A stretch of DNA of 64,000 bases, from the NCBI GenBank assembly GCA_964537875.1, contig CAZIDN010000010.1, forward strand, positions 1 to 64,000, given 5' to 3'. The position numbers were made by a program, and so were the translations under genes. This DNA comes from JAPKZH01 sp964537875. Its GTDB lineage: Bacteria; Acidobacteriota; Aminicenantia; Aminicenantales; UBA4085. Under the pieces are notes generated by a model. The model was given only the letters and a program-made list of their open reading frames with translations. It did not search any database and was not told the origin of the DNA. Positions 39,135-48,939 of the stretch are shown piece by piece (the stretch's first letter is position 1; each line of letters begins with the position of its first letter).

Positions 39135-40629
39135 CTATCTTCAGGCCGAGGCTTGGCAGCCGCTCGTCCAGAAAATATTTAGAAGTCTGAGAGCTATGGG
39201 AAAAGACACTCTCTACATGATCTTCGCCCAAATACTTTTTATCGCCTCGGCCACCGCGGTTCATATCGGCATGGGGAGGATCCTCGGTCCGGAGCCGTAC
39301 GGCGAATTCGGAGTGATCATGTCCCTGCTGGCCGTGCTCGAGGTCTTTCTGGCCAGAGGCATCCACGATTCGGTGACGAAATACACGGCCGAATTCCCGG
39401 AAAAATCTCAAGCCATAAAGAGGCAAGGTCTGACCATTGAGGCCATTTTCGGCGGCCTCGTTTTTCTTCTGTATGTCTTGACGGCCAAGCCCATCGCCCT
39501 GGCTTTCCATAACATCAACCTCACCCGGCCCCTTCGAATCTCCGCCTTTATCATTCCCTTCATCGCCCTCTATTCGGTCTTGATTGGCCACTTGAGCGGA
39601 AAAAGGATGTTCGGAAAACGGGCTCTAGCCATGAATGTCCAATCTTTGGGAAAAGTCGCGGGCGTCTATATCCTCGTCTTGATGGGCTTCGGGCTTCAGG
39701 GGGCCGTGAGCGGCTACCTGATCTCCTATGCCCTGGCCTTGCTGGCGGCATTTTATTTTTCGAGAGAAGCCCGCCAAGAATCCGAAACCTTTCCCGCCTC
39801 GAAGCTCCTCTTTTTCGCCATTCCGATCGTTGTCTTTTCAAGCATTCTGTCTCTGCTCATGAATTTAGACATTTTTTTCGTCAAGACTCTAGTCAAGGAG
39901 GGCCAAGCCGCCGGTTACTATGCATCAGCGCAGGCATTGACCAGAGCCCCTTATCTGGTCTTTTACGCGTTCGCCATCACTCTCCTTCCTATCATTTCAC
40001 GATTGACGTCCTCGAATCGTCTCCAAGAGGCCTCGCGGTATGTCAACAAATCCTTAAGATTCCTTCTGATTCTGCTTGTTCCCTTGGCATTTTTGACAAA
40101 CGGTTTGTCCGGTCCGATCATCCAATGGATCTATTCTTCGCGGTACCTTCCCGCGGCCCGGCCTCTGGGCATCCTGATCTTCGGCATCACGTTTCTCACG
40201 TTTTTTTCGGTCCTGGCGGCGGTCATCACCGGGAGCGGCAAGCCAAAGACCTCGATGGCCCTGGCCTGTGCCGTCCTCCCTCTCGATTTTCTTTTGAATC
40301 TGCTTTTGGTTCCCCGATTCGGCCTCAGCGGCGCCGCCGCCGCAACCACGCTCACCAGTCTTGCCGGGATGATCGCCGCCGCCCTCGTCGTCCAAAAAAA
40401 ATTCGGCAACCTGATGAGCGGATATTCATTCCTAAAAATCCTGTTGAGCTCATTTGTGTTTTTTATTATTCCCCGGCTTTGGCCCGTCTCAGGCTGGAGT
40501 CTCATTCCCTATGCAATGGGGCTCTTCGGATTCTACCTCCTCCTGTTGATTCTTCTCAAGGAAATCGGCAGGGATGACCTTAATCTTTTCAGAAACGTCT
40601 GGATTGGTATGATCAAAAAGAATCCCTGA
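39124..40629 (+). CDS. Oligosaccharide flippase (Wzx/MATE-like)
   Basis: The 501-residue protein has 12-14 predicted helices in the MVF/MATE arrangement. It has the opening DTLYMIFAQILFIASATAV and FGLSGAAAATTLTSLAGM in the second half, both typical of polysaccharide exporters. It would move a lipid-linked glycan across the inner membrane. The frame opens at TTG 39124, overlapping the GT4 gene; ATG 39196 (giving MGKDTLYM) is a good alternative start. Confidence 0.85.
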   Translation: MSHDYLQAEAWQPLVQKIFRSLRAMGKDTLYMIFAQILFIASATAVHIGMGRILGPEPYGEFGVIMSLLAVLEVFLARGIHDSVTKYTAEFPEKSQAIKRQGLTIEAIFGGLVFLLYVLTAKPIALAFHNINLTRPLRISAFIIPFIALYSVLIGHLSGKRMFGKRALAMNVQSLGKVAGVYILVLMGFGLQGAVSGYLISYALALLAAFYFSREARQESETFPASKLLFFAIPIVVFSSILSLLMNLDIFFVKTLVKEGQAAGYYASAQALTRAPYLVFYAFAITLLPIISRLTSSNRLQEASRYVNKSLRFLLILLVPLAFLTNGLSGPIIQWIYSSRYLPAARPLGILIFGITFLTFFSVLAAVITGSGKPKTSMALACAVLPLDFLLNLLLVPRFGLSGAAAATTLTSLAGMIAAALVVQKKFGNLMSGYSFLKILLSSFVFFIIPRLWPVSGWSLIPYAMGLFGFYLLLLILLKEIGRDDLNLFRNVWIGMIKKNP

Positions 40630-40713
40630 GAAGCGCCTTGAAACGCGTCTATGGACATTTATCCCTCTCTTTGCTATTTTGCCTTGGAGACCGGTGGATG
40701 AAGGAGAGGCCTT

Positions 40714-43167
40714 TTGGCTAAGGATCGAAAACAGGAATTCCTTTTTGCCTTGGAAATCTCGGCCATTGCCTCTTTTCTCTGGCACGAGCTCATTTTTGAG
40801 CCTTGGAGCGCCTCAAAAAGATCATTAAGTTTTTCATTCGTGATCTTGGCGGGGCTCCTGATCGTCCTGGCCTTCGGTCTCTCCAGGATCCTGAAGGCCT
40901 ATGTTTCCGTCCTGGCTTCACGGACTCAAACGGACGATGCTAAACTCAAAGCCTCCGTCATCCTGACTATCTCTCCTTTTCTTTTGCTCAACCTGACCTT
41001 TCTTCAATACTTGATCTATCTCAACGATATCGATCCAACGCTCCTGGCCGTTTCCTGCCTGGGCTTTATCTATCTCCAGATCGTCTTCTTGACTCAGCTG
41101 AAGAGCTCCCGGCCAAAGACGACGATGACCGCTAAAGCCTGGAACCGTTTGGCCTTCAGAGAATTGGGTGTCCAGCTGCTCTCGCGCCGCCTCTTCCTCG
41201 TGACTGTCCTGGTTTATGTTCTCTACCTCTCAGGGCTGATTGTCCCGGCTCTGCCCTTCACCGGCGATGAGCCGCATTATCTCCTGATCACAAAAAGCCT
41301 GCTCTCGGACGGCGATATCAACCTTTACAACAATTATCTGAACAAAGATTATCTCGAATTCTATCCCGGGGAATTGGACTCCCATGCTTATCCGGGGAAA
41401 AAAGGAGGGCGACACCTCTATTCCAAACATCAGCCCGCACTCCCCGTCCTGCTTGTCCCTTTTTATTTCTTGGGCGAAAAATTAGGGAAATTTGTTTTCG
41501 ACCTCAGCGGAAATGCCGCCCAAGAGCGGAAGATCATTATCTTTTTTTCACGCCTTCCCGTCTGCTTTCTTACGGCTTTTCTCAGTATCGCCTTTTTTCT
41601 CTATGTCTTCGAGCTCACCCAAAAAAGGAATATCGCCATCCTCTCCTGGCTCGTTTTCAGCTTCACTCCTCCCCTCCTCTTTTATTCCCACGTGCTTTAT
41701 CCCGAGATTCTCGTCGCCCTCATCCTTTTGTTGGTCTCCCTCCAGATCATCCAGAAAAAAAACTTCTCCCCCGGGAGTCTATTCGGGGCGGGAATCGGCA
41801 TCGGCCTTCTGCCCTGGTGCGGGATCAAATATATCGTGCCCGCGGCAACAATTTCGCTCATCATCGTCTTTCTTTTTCTGAGATGGCCCGAGAAAGACGC
41901 CAAAAAAGCATTCGCCTTTGTCGGGCCGATTCTTCTCTCCGCCGGCCTTTATCTCTCTCTTCTCTTCAACTTGTATGGGAACCTCTCTCCTCAAACGATC
42001 TATAAAGGGACCGCCCCGGCGGGAAGCTATCGTCTCTCGCCTTTTATCGTCTCGGATCTTTTCGATTTCCTGATTCGGCTTCTGGGTTATCTCTTTGACC
42101 AGAGAGCGGGCGTTTTCGTCATCGCACCCGTTTATATCCTTCTCCTGCCGGGCCTCTTCCTCCTTGCTCGAAGATCTAAAAAAGAAACATTCCTTCTCGC
42201 CGGCCTTTTTTCCGTGTTCTGGGCTTTTTGCTCATTGACTTACTTTTACTGGGGCGGGTACAGCCCTCCGGCCAGGCCGTTGCTTCCGGTTCTGTGGATC
42301 TTGGCGTTGTTCATGGCCGGGGCATTCGCTTTCAGTCGGGATCAAGTGTCTCTTGTCGTCCGCAACGTCCTGGTGGCCATCGGTTTTTTCATGGCCGCTG
42401 TCTTCATTCGAAATCCCGGCCTCCTTTTCCACGAGAGTCTCACCAACCCCAGATCGAGCACCTCTCTTGGAATGACCAGTCATTTTCTCGCCCGATTCAG
42501 CAACATCTTCATCGATTGGAGAAAGCTTGTCCCGTCCTTGTCCGCCCCGCACCGTGAAAACATAAACTGGATCCCTCTCCTCATCTGGATTCCCATGATA
42601 TTGGGAATGGCCGCTCTCTTTCTGCGCTCTAAGAAATCGAAAGCCCAGGAGTCGCCGCCCCGTTCCTTGCCGGTCCACCTCAGCGGCGTGGCTCTTCTTT
42701 CGGTTCTTCTCATCGCCAACGCCTTTCTCAACATCCGTCTCGAAAATGGATTTATTCTAAAGGGTAAGGAATACGAGGTTTTTGCCCAGGACGAAAACAC
42801 CTATAAAACGGAACTGGGTGGATGCTGGATCAAAGGAAAAAGCAAAGCCGCCTTGATCATCAAAACGGCTGAGCCGGCCGCGAAGATCAGCCTGGCTCTC
42901 TCCTGCCCTACGAAAGGAAAGACAACGGTCCGGCTCGCCCGCCAGACAAAGCAGGTCGAAAGGAAATCGAGGACAGGCCTCGAACAGTCAATCGTGTTCT
43001 CGTCTCCGCAAGGTTTTTCCTGGAAGGGAAGTTATCTCTACCGACTTGAAATCGAGGAAAACAGCGGATTTTATCCTTCTAGGATCGATCGGGACAGTCA
43101 AGACAACCGGTTTTTAGGCGTTTTTATCAGAATCGAAGCGAGCTTTCTTCGTTCAAACCCGAAATAG
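40714..43167 (+). CDS. Large multi-spanning GT-C-like glycosyltransferase
   Basis: The 817-residue protein starts at TTG 40714 with AAGGAG seven bases upstream. It has four N-terminal helices not usual in simple ArnT proteins. Then comes the GT-C acidic loop FTGDEPHYLLITKSLLSDGD, many further helices, and a C-terminal periplasmic beta-rich domain of about 150 residues (from about 670). It probably adds or polymerises sugars on the periplasmic side using the polyprenyl-linked donor from the GT2 at 37055. The extra N-terminal region and C-domain make this an unusual variant. Confidence 0.75.
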   Translation: MAKDRKQEFLFALEISAIASFLWHELIFEPWSASKRSLSFSFVILAGLLIVLAFGLSRILKAYVSVLASRTQTDDAKLKASVILTISPFLLLNLTFLQYLIYLNDIDPTLLAVSCLGFIYLQIVFLTQLKSSRPKTTMTAKAWNRLAFRELGVQLLSRRLFLVTVLVYVLYLSGLIVPALPFTGDEPHYLLITKSLLSDGDINLYNNYLNKDYLEFYPGELDSHAYPGKKGGRHLYSKHQPALPVLLVPFYFLGEKLGKFVFDLSGNAAQERKIIIFFSRLPVCFLTAFLSIAFFLYVFELTQKRNIAILSWLVFSFTPPLLFYSHVLYPEILVALILLLVSLQIIQKKNFSPGSLFGAGIGIGLLPWCGIKYIVPAATISLIIVFLFLRWPEKDAKKAFAFVGPILLSAGLYLSLLFNLYGNLSPQTIYKGTAPAGSYRLSPFIVSDLFDFLIRLLGYLFDQRAGVFVIAPVYILLLPGLFLLARRSKKETFLLAGLFSVFWAFCSLTYFYWGGYSPPARPLLPVLWILALFMAGAFAFSRDQVSLVVRNVLVAIGFFMAAVFIRNPGLLFHESLTNPRSSTSLGMTSHFLARFSNIFIDWRKLVPSLSAPHRENINWIPLLIWIPMILGMAALFLRSKKSKAQESPPRSLPVHLSGVALLSVLLIANAFLNIRLENGFILKGKEYEVFAQDENTYKTELGGCWIKGKSKAALIIKTAEPAAKISLALSCPTKGKTTVRLARQTKQVERKSRTGLEQSIVFSSPQGFSWKGSYLYRLEIEENSGFYPSRIDRDSQDNRFLGVFIRIEASFLRSNPK

Positions 43168-43300
43168 CGTCCGGAGGCCTCTCCGACCCGGCCGAGAACT
43201 GGCCGTTCCTTTCGACATCCTCAAGTCTTCCGTTCAGAATCGCGTTCACGGAATCGTTAGTCCCTTTTTGAGCGCCCGGGCACCGGTTCGGCTCTTCTGT

Positions 43301-44188
43301 TTATTTATTTTCTCTTAAGCCCCGAGCAGCTCCCCAGCACCAGGCCAGTTTTTGGGCATAGACTAGAGGCGCCGTCCAAAAGTATTTGACAAGGCCCGAG
43401 TTGTTCGCGTAAATCTCGAGGGTCACCATCAGGGCGATCAGCGGAGCCGCCAGAAGAATGAGGCCCGGCGAGCGAAGCACGAACGGCGTATGCAAAAGCG
43501 AGTCATATTTGTTGCGGAGAAGAATCGTTTTTGAAGCGTGCTCCGAGGCGTTCTTGAGAACAGTCGCCAAGCTCGTCCGATCAGGATCATGGATGACAAC
43601 GGCCCTGGGCGCGAAATGGACCCGGTGCCCTTTTAATCGCGCCCGGAGCATAAGCTCCATATCCGGAACCTTGCTCTTTTCGTCAAAGCCACCCAATTCT
43701 TCCAGAACCGGCCGTCTGATGCCCATATTGGCGCCGGCGATCGATCCCGCCCAGCCCTCCGTGCGGCGCTTCATGAAGGGATGAAACTGGGAGATATTGT
43801 GGCAGAGCTTGATGTAATTCGAGACAGGACTTTGAATCGCGCCCGCCGCAAGAGGATGCTGCTCGAGCGACGACGTCATGCATTCCACCCAATCCTCCTG
43901 AGCCAAGCAGTCGTCATCGATAAAGAGGAGAACCTCGCCCCTGGCTGACCGGAGTCCCCTATTCCCGGCAGCCGCCAGACCGAGATTTTTGCCCACGGCC
44001 ACATATCTCATGTTTGACAAATCCCGTCCCGCCCTCTCACAAAGCGCCGCCGTCCCGTCGGTGGAACCATCATCGACCACGACAATCTCAAACTGCTCTG
44101 AAGCCACGGTCTGGCAGGCAAGAGATCGAAGGGCGCGTTCGAGCAGATGGACTCTGTTATAGGTGCAGAGAATGACACTGGTAAACAT
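43301..44188 (-). CDS. GT2 family glycosyltransferase (rhamnosyltransferase-like)
   Basis: The 295-residue protein has SVILCTYNRVHLLERAL, VVDDGSTDGT, FIDDDCLAQEDWV (DxD site) and GANMGIRRPVLEELGGFDE, the GT-A order of inverting transferases. The C-terminal end has a hydrophobic stretch that may touch the membrane. ATG 44188 is preferred over the preceding GTG. It is the last gene of the minus-strand half of the glycan locus, 34 bp after the methyltransferase stop, and converges with the GT-C gene. The 133-bp gap between them shows no feature. Confidence 0.88.
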   Translation of the reverse strand: MFTSVILCTYNRVHLLERALRSLACQTVASEQFEIVVVDDGSTDGTAALCERAGRDLSNMRYVAVGKNLGLAAAGNRGLRSARGEVLLFIDDDCLAQEDWVECMTSSLEQHPLAAGAIQSPVSNYIKLCHNISQFHPFMKRRTEGWAGSIAGANMGIRRPVLEELGGFDEKSKVPDMELMLRARLKGHRVHFAPRAVVIHDPDRTSLATVLKNASEHASKTILLRNKYDSLLHTPFVLRSPGLILLAAPLIALMVTLEIYANNSGLVKYFWTAPLVYAQKLAWCWGAARGLRENK

Positions 44189-44222
44189 CACAGGCTGCTT
44201 CGGCCGGGAATTCCGATATTTT

Positions 44223-44897
44223 TTATCGCTTTATCCCCTCCAGCAAAAAGTAGGTCTTGCCTTTTCGATCCGCGAAAAACGGGCTTACCCGAAAATCCTC
44301 AAAATAGGCGGCATATCTCGCTCTGACCTCGCCGGAATCTCGGAAATATCTGACGTGAGAGTCGTAGGAAAAGTTGGGGACAATCGCATAAAATCTCGCG
44401 CCCGTCTTGATCCGCTGGATAACTTCAATATCCGCTTGGACATGGTCGAGAAGCTCCGCGCAGACAACGGCATCGGACGGAAATGTCGTAAACAGGTCTG
44501 TTCGGAGGGCGTCTTCGGCGACAAATGTAAAGTCCGGGCAGTTTTTTCTAGCCCATTCAATACGCTTTTGACTGAAGTCGATTCCGCAATACGCTTGGAT
44601 GCCTCTATCGCGGAGCAACAGGGCAAATTGCCCGGACCCGCACCCGACATCGAGGACCGAGCGGACGCCATCACGAGTCATGAGGTGGGCGATCACCGAC
44701 CACAAAAAATAGTGCTTCGACTCGGTGTAGTGCTTATGTGTTTCGATGGTCCTGGAAAACGCTCGATCATACCAATCGGGACTTCGTTCGCTCGGTTTTT
44801 CGTCCCTCCGCCGGATGAAACGGCCGAGAGTCTTCATCCCGGAGAGGAGAATCGGCGGAGACAGGGCTTTGCCGAGCTTTTTGATCTTATAATTCAT
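44223..44897 (-). CDS. Class I SAM-dependent methyltransferase
   Basis: The 224-residue protein has the SAM-binding loop VLDVGCGSGQFALLL, acidic CGIDFSQKRIEWAR after the second strand, and AEDAL at the third. This is the standard class I fold. The N-terminal 45 residues are basic and variable. In this locus it probably methylates a sugar or the glycan end, but the target cannot be read from sequence. Confidence 0.85.
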   Translation of the reverse strand: MNYKIKKLGKALSPPILLSGMKTLGRFIRRRDEKPSERSPDWYDRAFSRTIETHKHYTESKHYFLWSVIAHLMTRDGVRSVLDVGCGSGQFALLLRDRGIQAYCGIDFSQKRIEWARKNCPDFTFVAEDALRTDLFTTFPSDAVVCAELLDHVQADIEVIQRIKTGARFYAIVPNFSYDSHVRYFRDSGEVRARYAAYFEDFRVSPFFADRKGKTYFLLEGIKR

Positions 44898-44954
44898 GAT
44901 TTTCGATTCACCTTCGCTCGTTCGGAAGAATTGATTCTGCCGTCATGGGCTGCT

Positions 44955-46085
44955 TCACCCCTCTTTCAGGCGGACAAGGGCTACGGTGCAGTCCTCAGCC
45001 ACCCTGTTTTTATACGTACAATTTTTGCAGAGGTAGAAATCGTTATTTCCTTTATTGAACTTTTTGCGAAATTCCCCAGCCTGGGTCCCTTTCCAGATGG
45101 AAAGGGCCGATTTTCCACTCATCAGGCCTCCAAAAGAATGGACGTTTTTGTAATCATACTCACAGGGTATGATCTCTCCGAGCGCGTCGATGGTAATCCT
45201 CTTCCACGGCCGCATGCAGGTGAAAGGCTTCTTTTTGCGCTTGAAGCTTTCTTGCTCATATTCATAACGTTGATAGGTTCGGTTCCCGGGCGCAAAATAG
45301 CTGTCCAGGTTTTTGCCTAAAGCCGACGGCATATCCACGGTTTTGATGGCAAAAAAATCCACCTCGAGCTCCTCGGCCAGCCGATGGGCCAAGGGCAACT
45401 CCTTCTCATTGTGCTGCATGACGACAAACCTGAGGGTCAGGCGCGGGATTCTAGAACCTTTCCTTTTTTTTGTCCTGACAACGGTCTTGACGTTTTCCAG
45501 CACGTTCTCGAGGTTCCCGCCTTTTCGGTATTGGCCATAGGTTTCCTGCGTCGTTCCATCAATGCCGAACACCAGGCTGTCAAGACCGGTATCGACGAGC
45601 TGACCTGCCGTTGCCTCGTCGAATTTCACATGGCCGTTGGTGCTGGAATGGACCACGATATTTTTGGATTTGGCATAGGAGATCATTTTGAACAGATCCG
45701 GATTCAGGAAGGGCTCGCCCCAATTCCAGAGCACGATCAAGAGCAGGTAATCGCCCACATCATCGATGAAATCCTTGAATCTGTCAAAAGAGAGCAGGCC
45801 GGCGGGCCGCGCCGCCGTCTCCGACGTCGTCAAGCACAGGGGGCAAGAAAGGTTACAGAAATTCGCCGGCTCGACCTGGGCGATGACCGGGTACCCCAGA
45901 GGCCTTGGCGGCAGAAAAAATTGGTTGAGTCCGGCCAGAAAAAAGTTCCGGATTTTTTTCGGACCGAGACCTTTGACCTCGAAGGGAATCCGCTCGAACT
46001 CGAATTTCAACCGGCGCCGGACGAGGATGTTGGGCAGCTCCGGAAGGATGTCCTTGAATTTGAATATCTTCATCTCATTGGCCAC
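44955..46085 (-). CDS. Radical SAM/SPASM protein
   Basis: The product is 376 residues from GTG 46085, or 372 from ATG 46073. It has the radical SAM cluster motif CNLSCPLC (C77, C81, C84 from the GTG). The TIM-barrel shows LWNWGEPFLNP, and LVFGIDGTTQETYGQYR matches SPASM enzymes. C-terminal cysteines (CMRPWKR, PCEYDY, CKNC) form the auxiliary cluster region. Such proteins modify peptides, carbohydrates or cofactors. In a glycan locus a sugar modification is plausible, but a peptide target is possible too. It overlaps the sulfotransferase gene by up to 11 bp. Confidence 0.85.
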   Translation of the reverse strand: MANEMKIFKFKDILPELPNILVRRRLKFEFERIPFEVKGLGPKKIRNFFLAGLNQFFLPPRPLGYPVIAQVEPANFCNLSCPLCLTTSETAARPAGLLSFDRFKDFIDDVGDYLLLIVLWNWGEPFLNPDLFKMISYAKSKNIVVHSSTNGHVKFDEATAGQLVDTGLDSLVFGIDGTTQETYGQYRKGGNLENVLENVKTVVRTKKRKGSRIPRLTLRFVVMQHNEKELPLAHRLAEELEVDFFAIKTVDMPSALGKNLDSYFAPGNRTYQRYEYEQESFKRKKKPFTCMRPWKRITIDALGEIIPCEYDYKNVHSFGGLMSGKSALSIWKGTQAGEFRKKFNKGNNDFYLCKNCTYKNRVAEDCTVALVRLKEG

Positions 46086-47013
46086 TTGAATCGCCGGAGC
46101 CGAGCCAGCGGCTGAGATCTCTGTGGATCAGATCCTGAAGTTTCAAGATATCTTCCCGGTAGATGTTTTCCAGATATTTTCTTGTTTCGGCTTTCATCTC
46201 GGCCTTGGCATAGGATTTGGCTTTCAGCCGATCCCGCCATTTTATCCATCTGTCTTCGCTCAAAATGAGCTTGCCGACGCCCCTGGCCAGGTTTCGCAGT
46301 CGAGTCGGCTTTTCAAAGAGGCGGTTGATCATTTGAGATTTGGGAATACCGGATGTTTTATATCTCATGCTTGCGTCCGGGACATGAGATGAATCGACGC
46401 CTAAAAACCTGTAGAGATCCTGGACGAGTGAGCCCGGGTCTTTTTTCAAGTCGTCAAAAAGGCAGATCTTCACCTCGCCAAAATTTTCCATATAAGCTTT
46501 GACTCGTCGAAAGTAGAATCCGGTATCCTGATAAAACCAGATCTGTCTCCAGCCATCGCGCCTTCTTTTTTCTTCTTGCTCCAAGCCCTCCTCGAAGGAT
46601 AAAAACTCCCTGTTTTCGCTGATGAGAAACGTATAAGCCGAGAATGCTCTTTCCTCCGGGTTTCTGAGCGAGATGATGATCTTGGGATTCCCCAGATACT
46701 GCTGGATGGTGGGAATGGCCTTCTCAGAATGATATAGGTTTTCCGTGCTGGCTTCGCCAATGGCCTTATTCTTCCCCGCCTTTTCGAAGAGCCGGCAATA
46801 ATCATCAAAATTTTTATAGTATTTTTTTTTGTCGTCTCCGATGCCCTTTTCCGGAACCGGACTAAATTGGGCAAGGAAGAAGCTGGGCTCCTTGATCCTG
46901 CTCATGAAGACATCCGGGTGCTCTTTCAAGTAATGGTAAAGGGAGGTTGTGCCGCACCGGCTCGCTCCGACGATCAGGAAATTCGGCAACCTTATGTTCC
47001 TGCGTTTTTCCAT
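46075..47013 (-). CDS. PAPS-dependent sulfotransferase
   Basis: The 312-residue protein has the 5'-PSB loop IVGASRCGTTSLYHYLKEHP and the 3'-phosphate-binding segment IISLRNPEERAFSAY, both hallmarks of heparan-type sulfotransferases. No signal peptide is seen, so it acts in the cytoplasm with PAPS. In the glycan operon it would sulfate a sugar before export. Bacterial surface sulfation is uncommon, which makes the gene notable. It heads the minus-strand operon sulfotransferase, radical SAM, methyltransferase, GT2. Confidence 0.85.
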   Translation of the reverse strand: MEKRRNIRLPNFLIVGASRCGTTSLYHYLKEHPDVFMSRIKEPSFFLAQFSPVPEKGIGDDKKKYYKNFDDYCRLFEKAGKNKAIGEASTENLYHSEKAIPTIQQYLGNPKIIISLRNPEERAFSAYTFLISENREFLSFEEGLEQEEKRRRDGWRQIWFYQDTGFYFRRVKAYMENFGEVKICLFDDLKKDPGSLVQDLYRFLGVDSSHVPDASMRYKTSGIPKSQMINRLFEKPTRLRNLARGVGKLILSEDRWIKWRDRLKAKSYAKAEMKAETRKYLENIYREDILKLQDLIHRDLSRWLGSGDSSGQ

Positions 47014-47119
47014 GAATGGGCCCGCTTTTTCAAGCTCAAAGCGAGGATGTTTTTTTTCGGCTCAGCCAAGGCGAATTCTAAAATTGTTGCGTCTTTTTCA
47101 GACGGCGTCCCGCCTCGTT

Positions 47120-47148
47120 TTTTTATCACAGGGACAGATGGATGTCAA
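47120..47148 (-). promoter_or_regulatory. Promoter of the sulfotransferase operon
   Basis: On the minus strand a perfect TTGACA (47143-47148) precedes TAAAAA (47120-47125) by 17 nt. The -35 box overlaps the GH43 stop codon. Confidence 0.5.
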
Positions 47149-48701
47149 TTCCAGCGCTCTACCCAAAATCGCCAATAGAAACGCCCGACGGGTCCTGTCG
47201 GACACTCTTGGGCTCTATAAATGAAATCGTCGATCGTCACAGTCCCCTTGCCCTTGACCAAAATCCCGACCTTCAGGCTGGAGAACCCGCCCAGCATGTT
47301 CTGGTGATATCCGGAGACCTCCAAGGAATTCGGACAGGGCGCCCATGCTTTCCCGTCCTGGGAGTAAAAGAATTGGAGGTCGAACGCGACCATGCGGATC
47401 TTCAAGTATTTGACGTCCGGGACCTTGAGCCTGGGACCGAATGGGGAGACGCCCTTGGCATAGCCAAAAACCGCTCCATCCTTCGTGCCGACCCCGGCGA
47501 ATATTTTGTTGTTGTAGTAAGCGACGAGGCCGGCTTCGACGTCGCCTTCCAGCCTCAGCTTGACGGATGCCTCATAGGAATGATCGCCGACCGTGCTGTG
47601 AAGAACACGGTAATCGTCGGGGGATGCCGTCCATTTCAACTCGCCATCTTTCAAGGCATGGCTCTCAAACGCGCCGGGGCCGGAGAACTGCCACTGGAGC
47701 TTGAGCGCCGGCCCGGAGAAATCATCGGACTCGACCGTAATGTTCTTGAATTTGCTGACAGAGCCCTCCGTCTTTGGATCGCGGACGGTTTTGAACCAAC
47801 CATCTTTCGTCCATTCGATGGGCTCGATCAAAGTGTTCCGGCCCAACGGGGCATAGCCATTCTCGTAGCCATGATAGACGATATGCCATCGCCCGGCCGC
47901 ATCCGCGAAGATCGTCCCATGGCCCTTGGACCAATATCTCTCCGCCCGGCTCCAGGTGTGAACAACAGGGTTAAAAGGGCTGTTCTCCCACGGCCCGAGC
48001 GGATTCTTTGAGCGCGCGGAGACGACCATGTGGCTGGTCGAAGGCCCGGCCGTTCCGCCCTGGGCCGTGGTCAGATAATAATATCCATCTTTATACATCA
48101 GCTTGGGAGACTCGGAATAGAAACCTTCGACGACCCAGTCCTCGGGATATGTCCAGCCGTCGTAGACACGCGTTGGCTCGCCAATTAACGAAAGGCCGTC
48201 CGGGGCAAGCCCGACGACACGGCCGCTGTCGACATACAAAAATCTCTTTCCATCCGGCGTCGCGATGTGTCCCGGATCGATTCCCCGCAGATGAAGATCG
48301 ACCGGCTCGCTCCACGGCCCTTCGGGCCTGTCGGCCGTCACAACCCAATTCGTGCGCGCCGCGGGGAAATAAATGTAGAACTTGTCCTTGTAGTGGACAA
48401 AATCCGGCGCCCAGACATCGCCGACAAATTTATGCAGGGCATGGCAGACCCGATCCCAGCGCTTTAAATCTTTCGAGTGCCAGATGAGAAGCCCCGGCAT
48501 GTATGTATAGGAGGAATGCGTCATGTAAAAATCGCCGCCGACGCGAACGATCGTCGGATCGGCGTAATCGCCGGTTAACACCGCATGGATGAAAGGGCTT
48601 CCGGCCGAGGGTTTTTGAGCGGCTTTGCCCGAAAGAAGCGCAAAGCTGAGAAGGACACAAAAACCTGCCAAGAAAATTATCTGAAATTTGCTTTTTCGCA
48701 T
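47145..48701 (-). CDS. Secreted GH43 family glycoside hydrolase
   Basis: The 518-residue protein has a signal peptide (MRKSKFQIIFLAGFCVLLSF). A five-bladed GH43 propeller follows with catalytic-base context GDYADPTIVRVGGDFY, a later Asp in DVWAPDFV, and the acid-type Glu in GFYSESPKL. Residues about 345-510 form a concanavalin-like domain of the GH43 C2 type. Such enzymes cleave arabinose or xylose side groups from plant polysaccharides. The start at 48701 is favoured: the upstream in-frame codon 48758 lies inside the promoter. Confidence 0.85.
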   Translation of the reverse strand: MRKSKFQIIFLAGFCVLLSFALLSGKAAQKPSAGSPFIHAVLTGDYADPTIVRVGGDFYMTHSSYTYMPGLLIWHSKDLKRWDRVCHALHKFVGDVWAPDFVHYKDKFYIYFPAARTNWVVTADRPEGPWSEPVDLHLRGIDPGHIATPDGKRFLYVDSGRVVGLAPDGLSLIGEPTRVYDGWTYPEDWVVEGFYSESPKLMYKDGYYYLTTAQGGTAGPSTSHMVVSARSKNPLGPWENSPFNPVVHTWSRAERYWSKGHGTIFADAAGRWHIVYHGYENGYAPLGRNTLIEPIEWTKDGWFKTVRDPKTEGSVSKFKNITVESDDFSGPALKLQWQFSGPGAFESHALKDGELKWTASPDDYRVLHSTVGDHSYEASVKLRLEGDVEAGLVAYYNNKIFAGVGTKDGAVFGYAKGVSPFGPRLKVPDVKYLKIRMVAFDLQFFYSQDGKAWAPCPNSLEVSGYHQNMLGGFSSLKVGILVKGKGTVTIDDFIYRAQECPTGPVGRFYWRFWVERWN

Positions 48702-48753
48702 GGCGCCGCCTTTCTCCCCTCCCGCCGCTGAAATGGCCTCTCGTTCCCGAAAA

Positions 48754-48783
48754 ATCATATCGTCCTGGGCTTGGGCCTGTCAA
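48754..48783 (-). promoter_or_regulatory. Promoter of the GH43 gene
   Basis: On the minus strand a perfect TTGACA (48778-48783) and TATGAT (48754-48759) are separated by 18 nt. Transcription would start near 48747, inside the longer frame, so ATG 48701 is the real start. Confidence 0.65.
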
Positions 48784-48825
48784 GTCTCTGAGCTCGTTCA
48801 GTCTCCGAGCGGGGTGCAATGTCGC

Positions 48826-48854
48826 TTGACATCTTTAGAGGCGGACGATATATT
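48826..48854 (+). promoter_or_regulatory. Promoter of serC
   Basis: A perfect TTGACA (48826-48831) and TATATT (48849-48854) are separated by 17 nt. The leader would be about 80 nt, AT-rich, ending in AAGGAG before ATG 48940. Confidence 0.7.
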
Positions 48855-48939
48855 CTTTTAATACTGCTGAAACTAGAAAGTCATTGATGTCTTTAAGCAA
48901 TATCATATTTTTAAATCTTTCATAAATAAGGAGTTAAAC

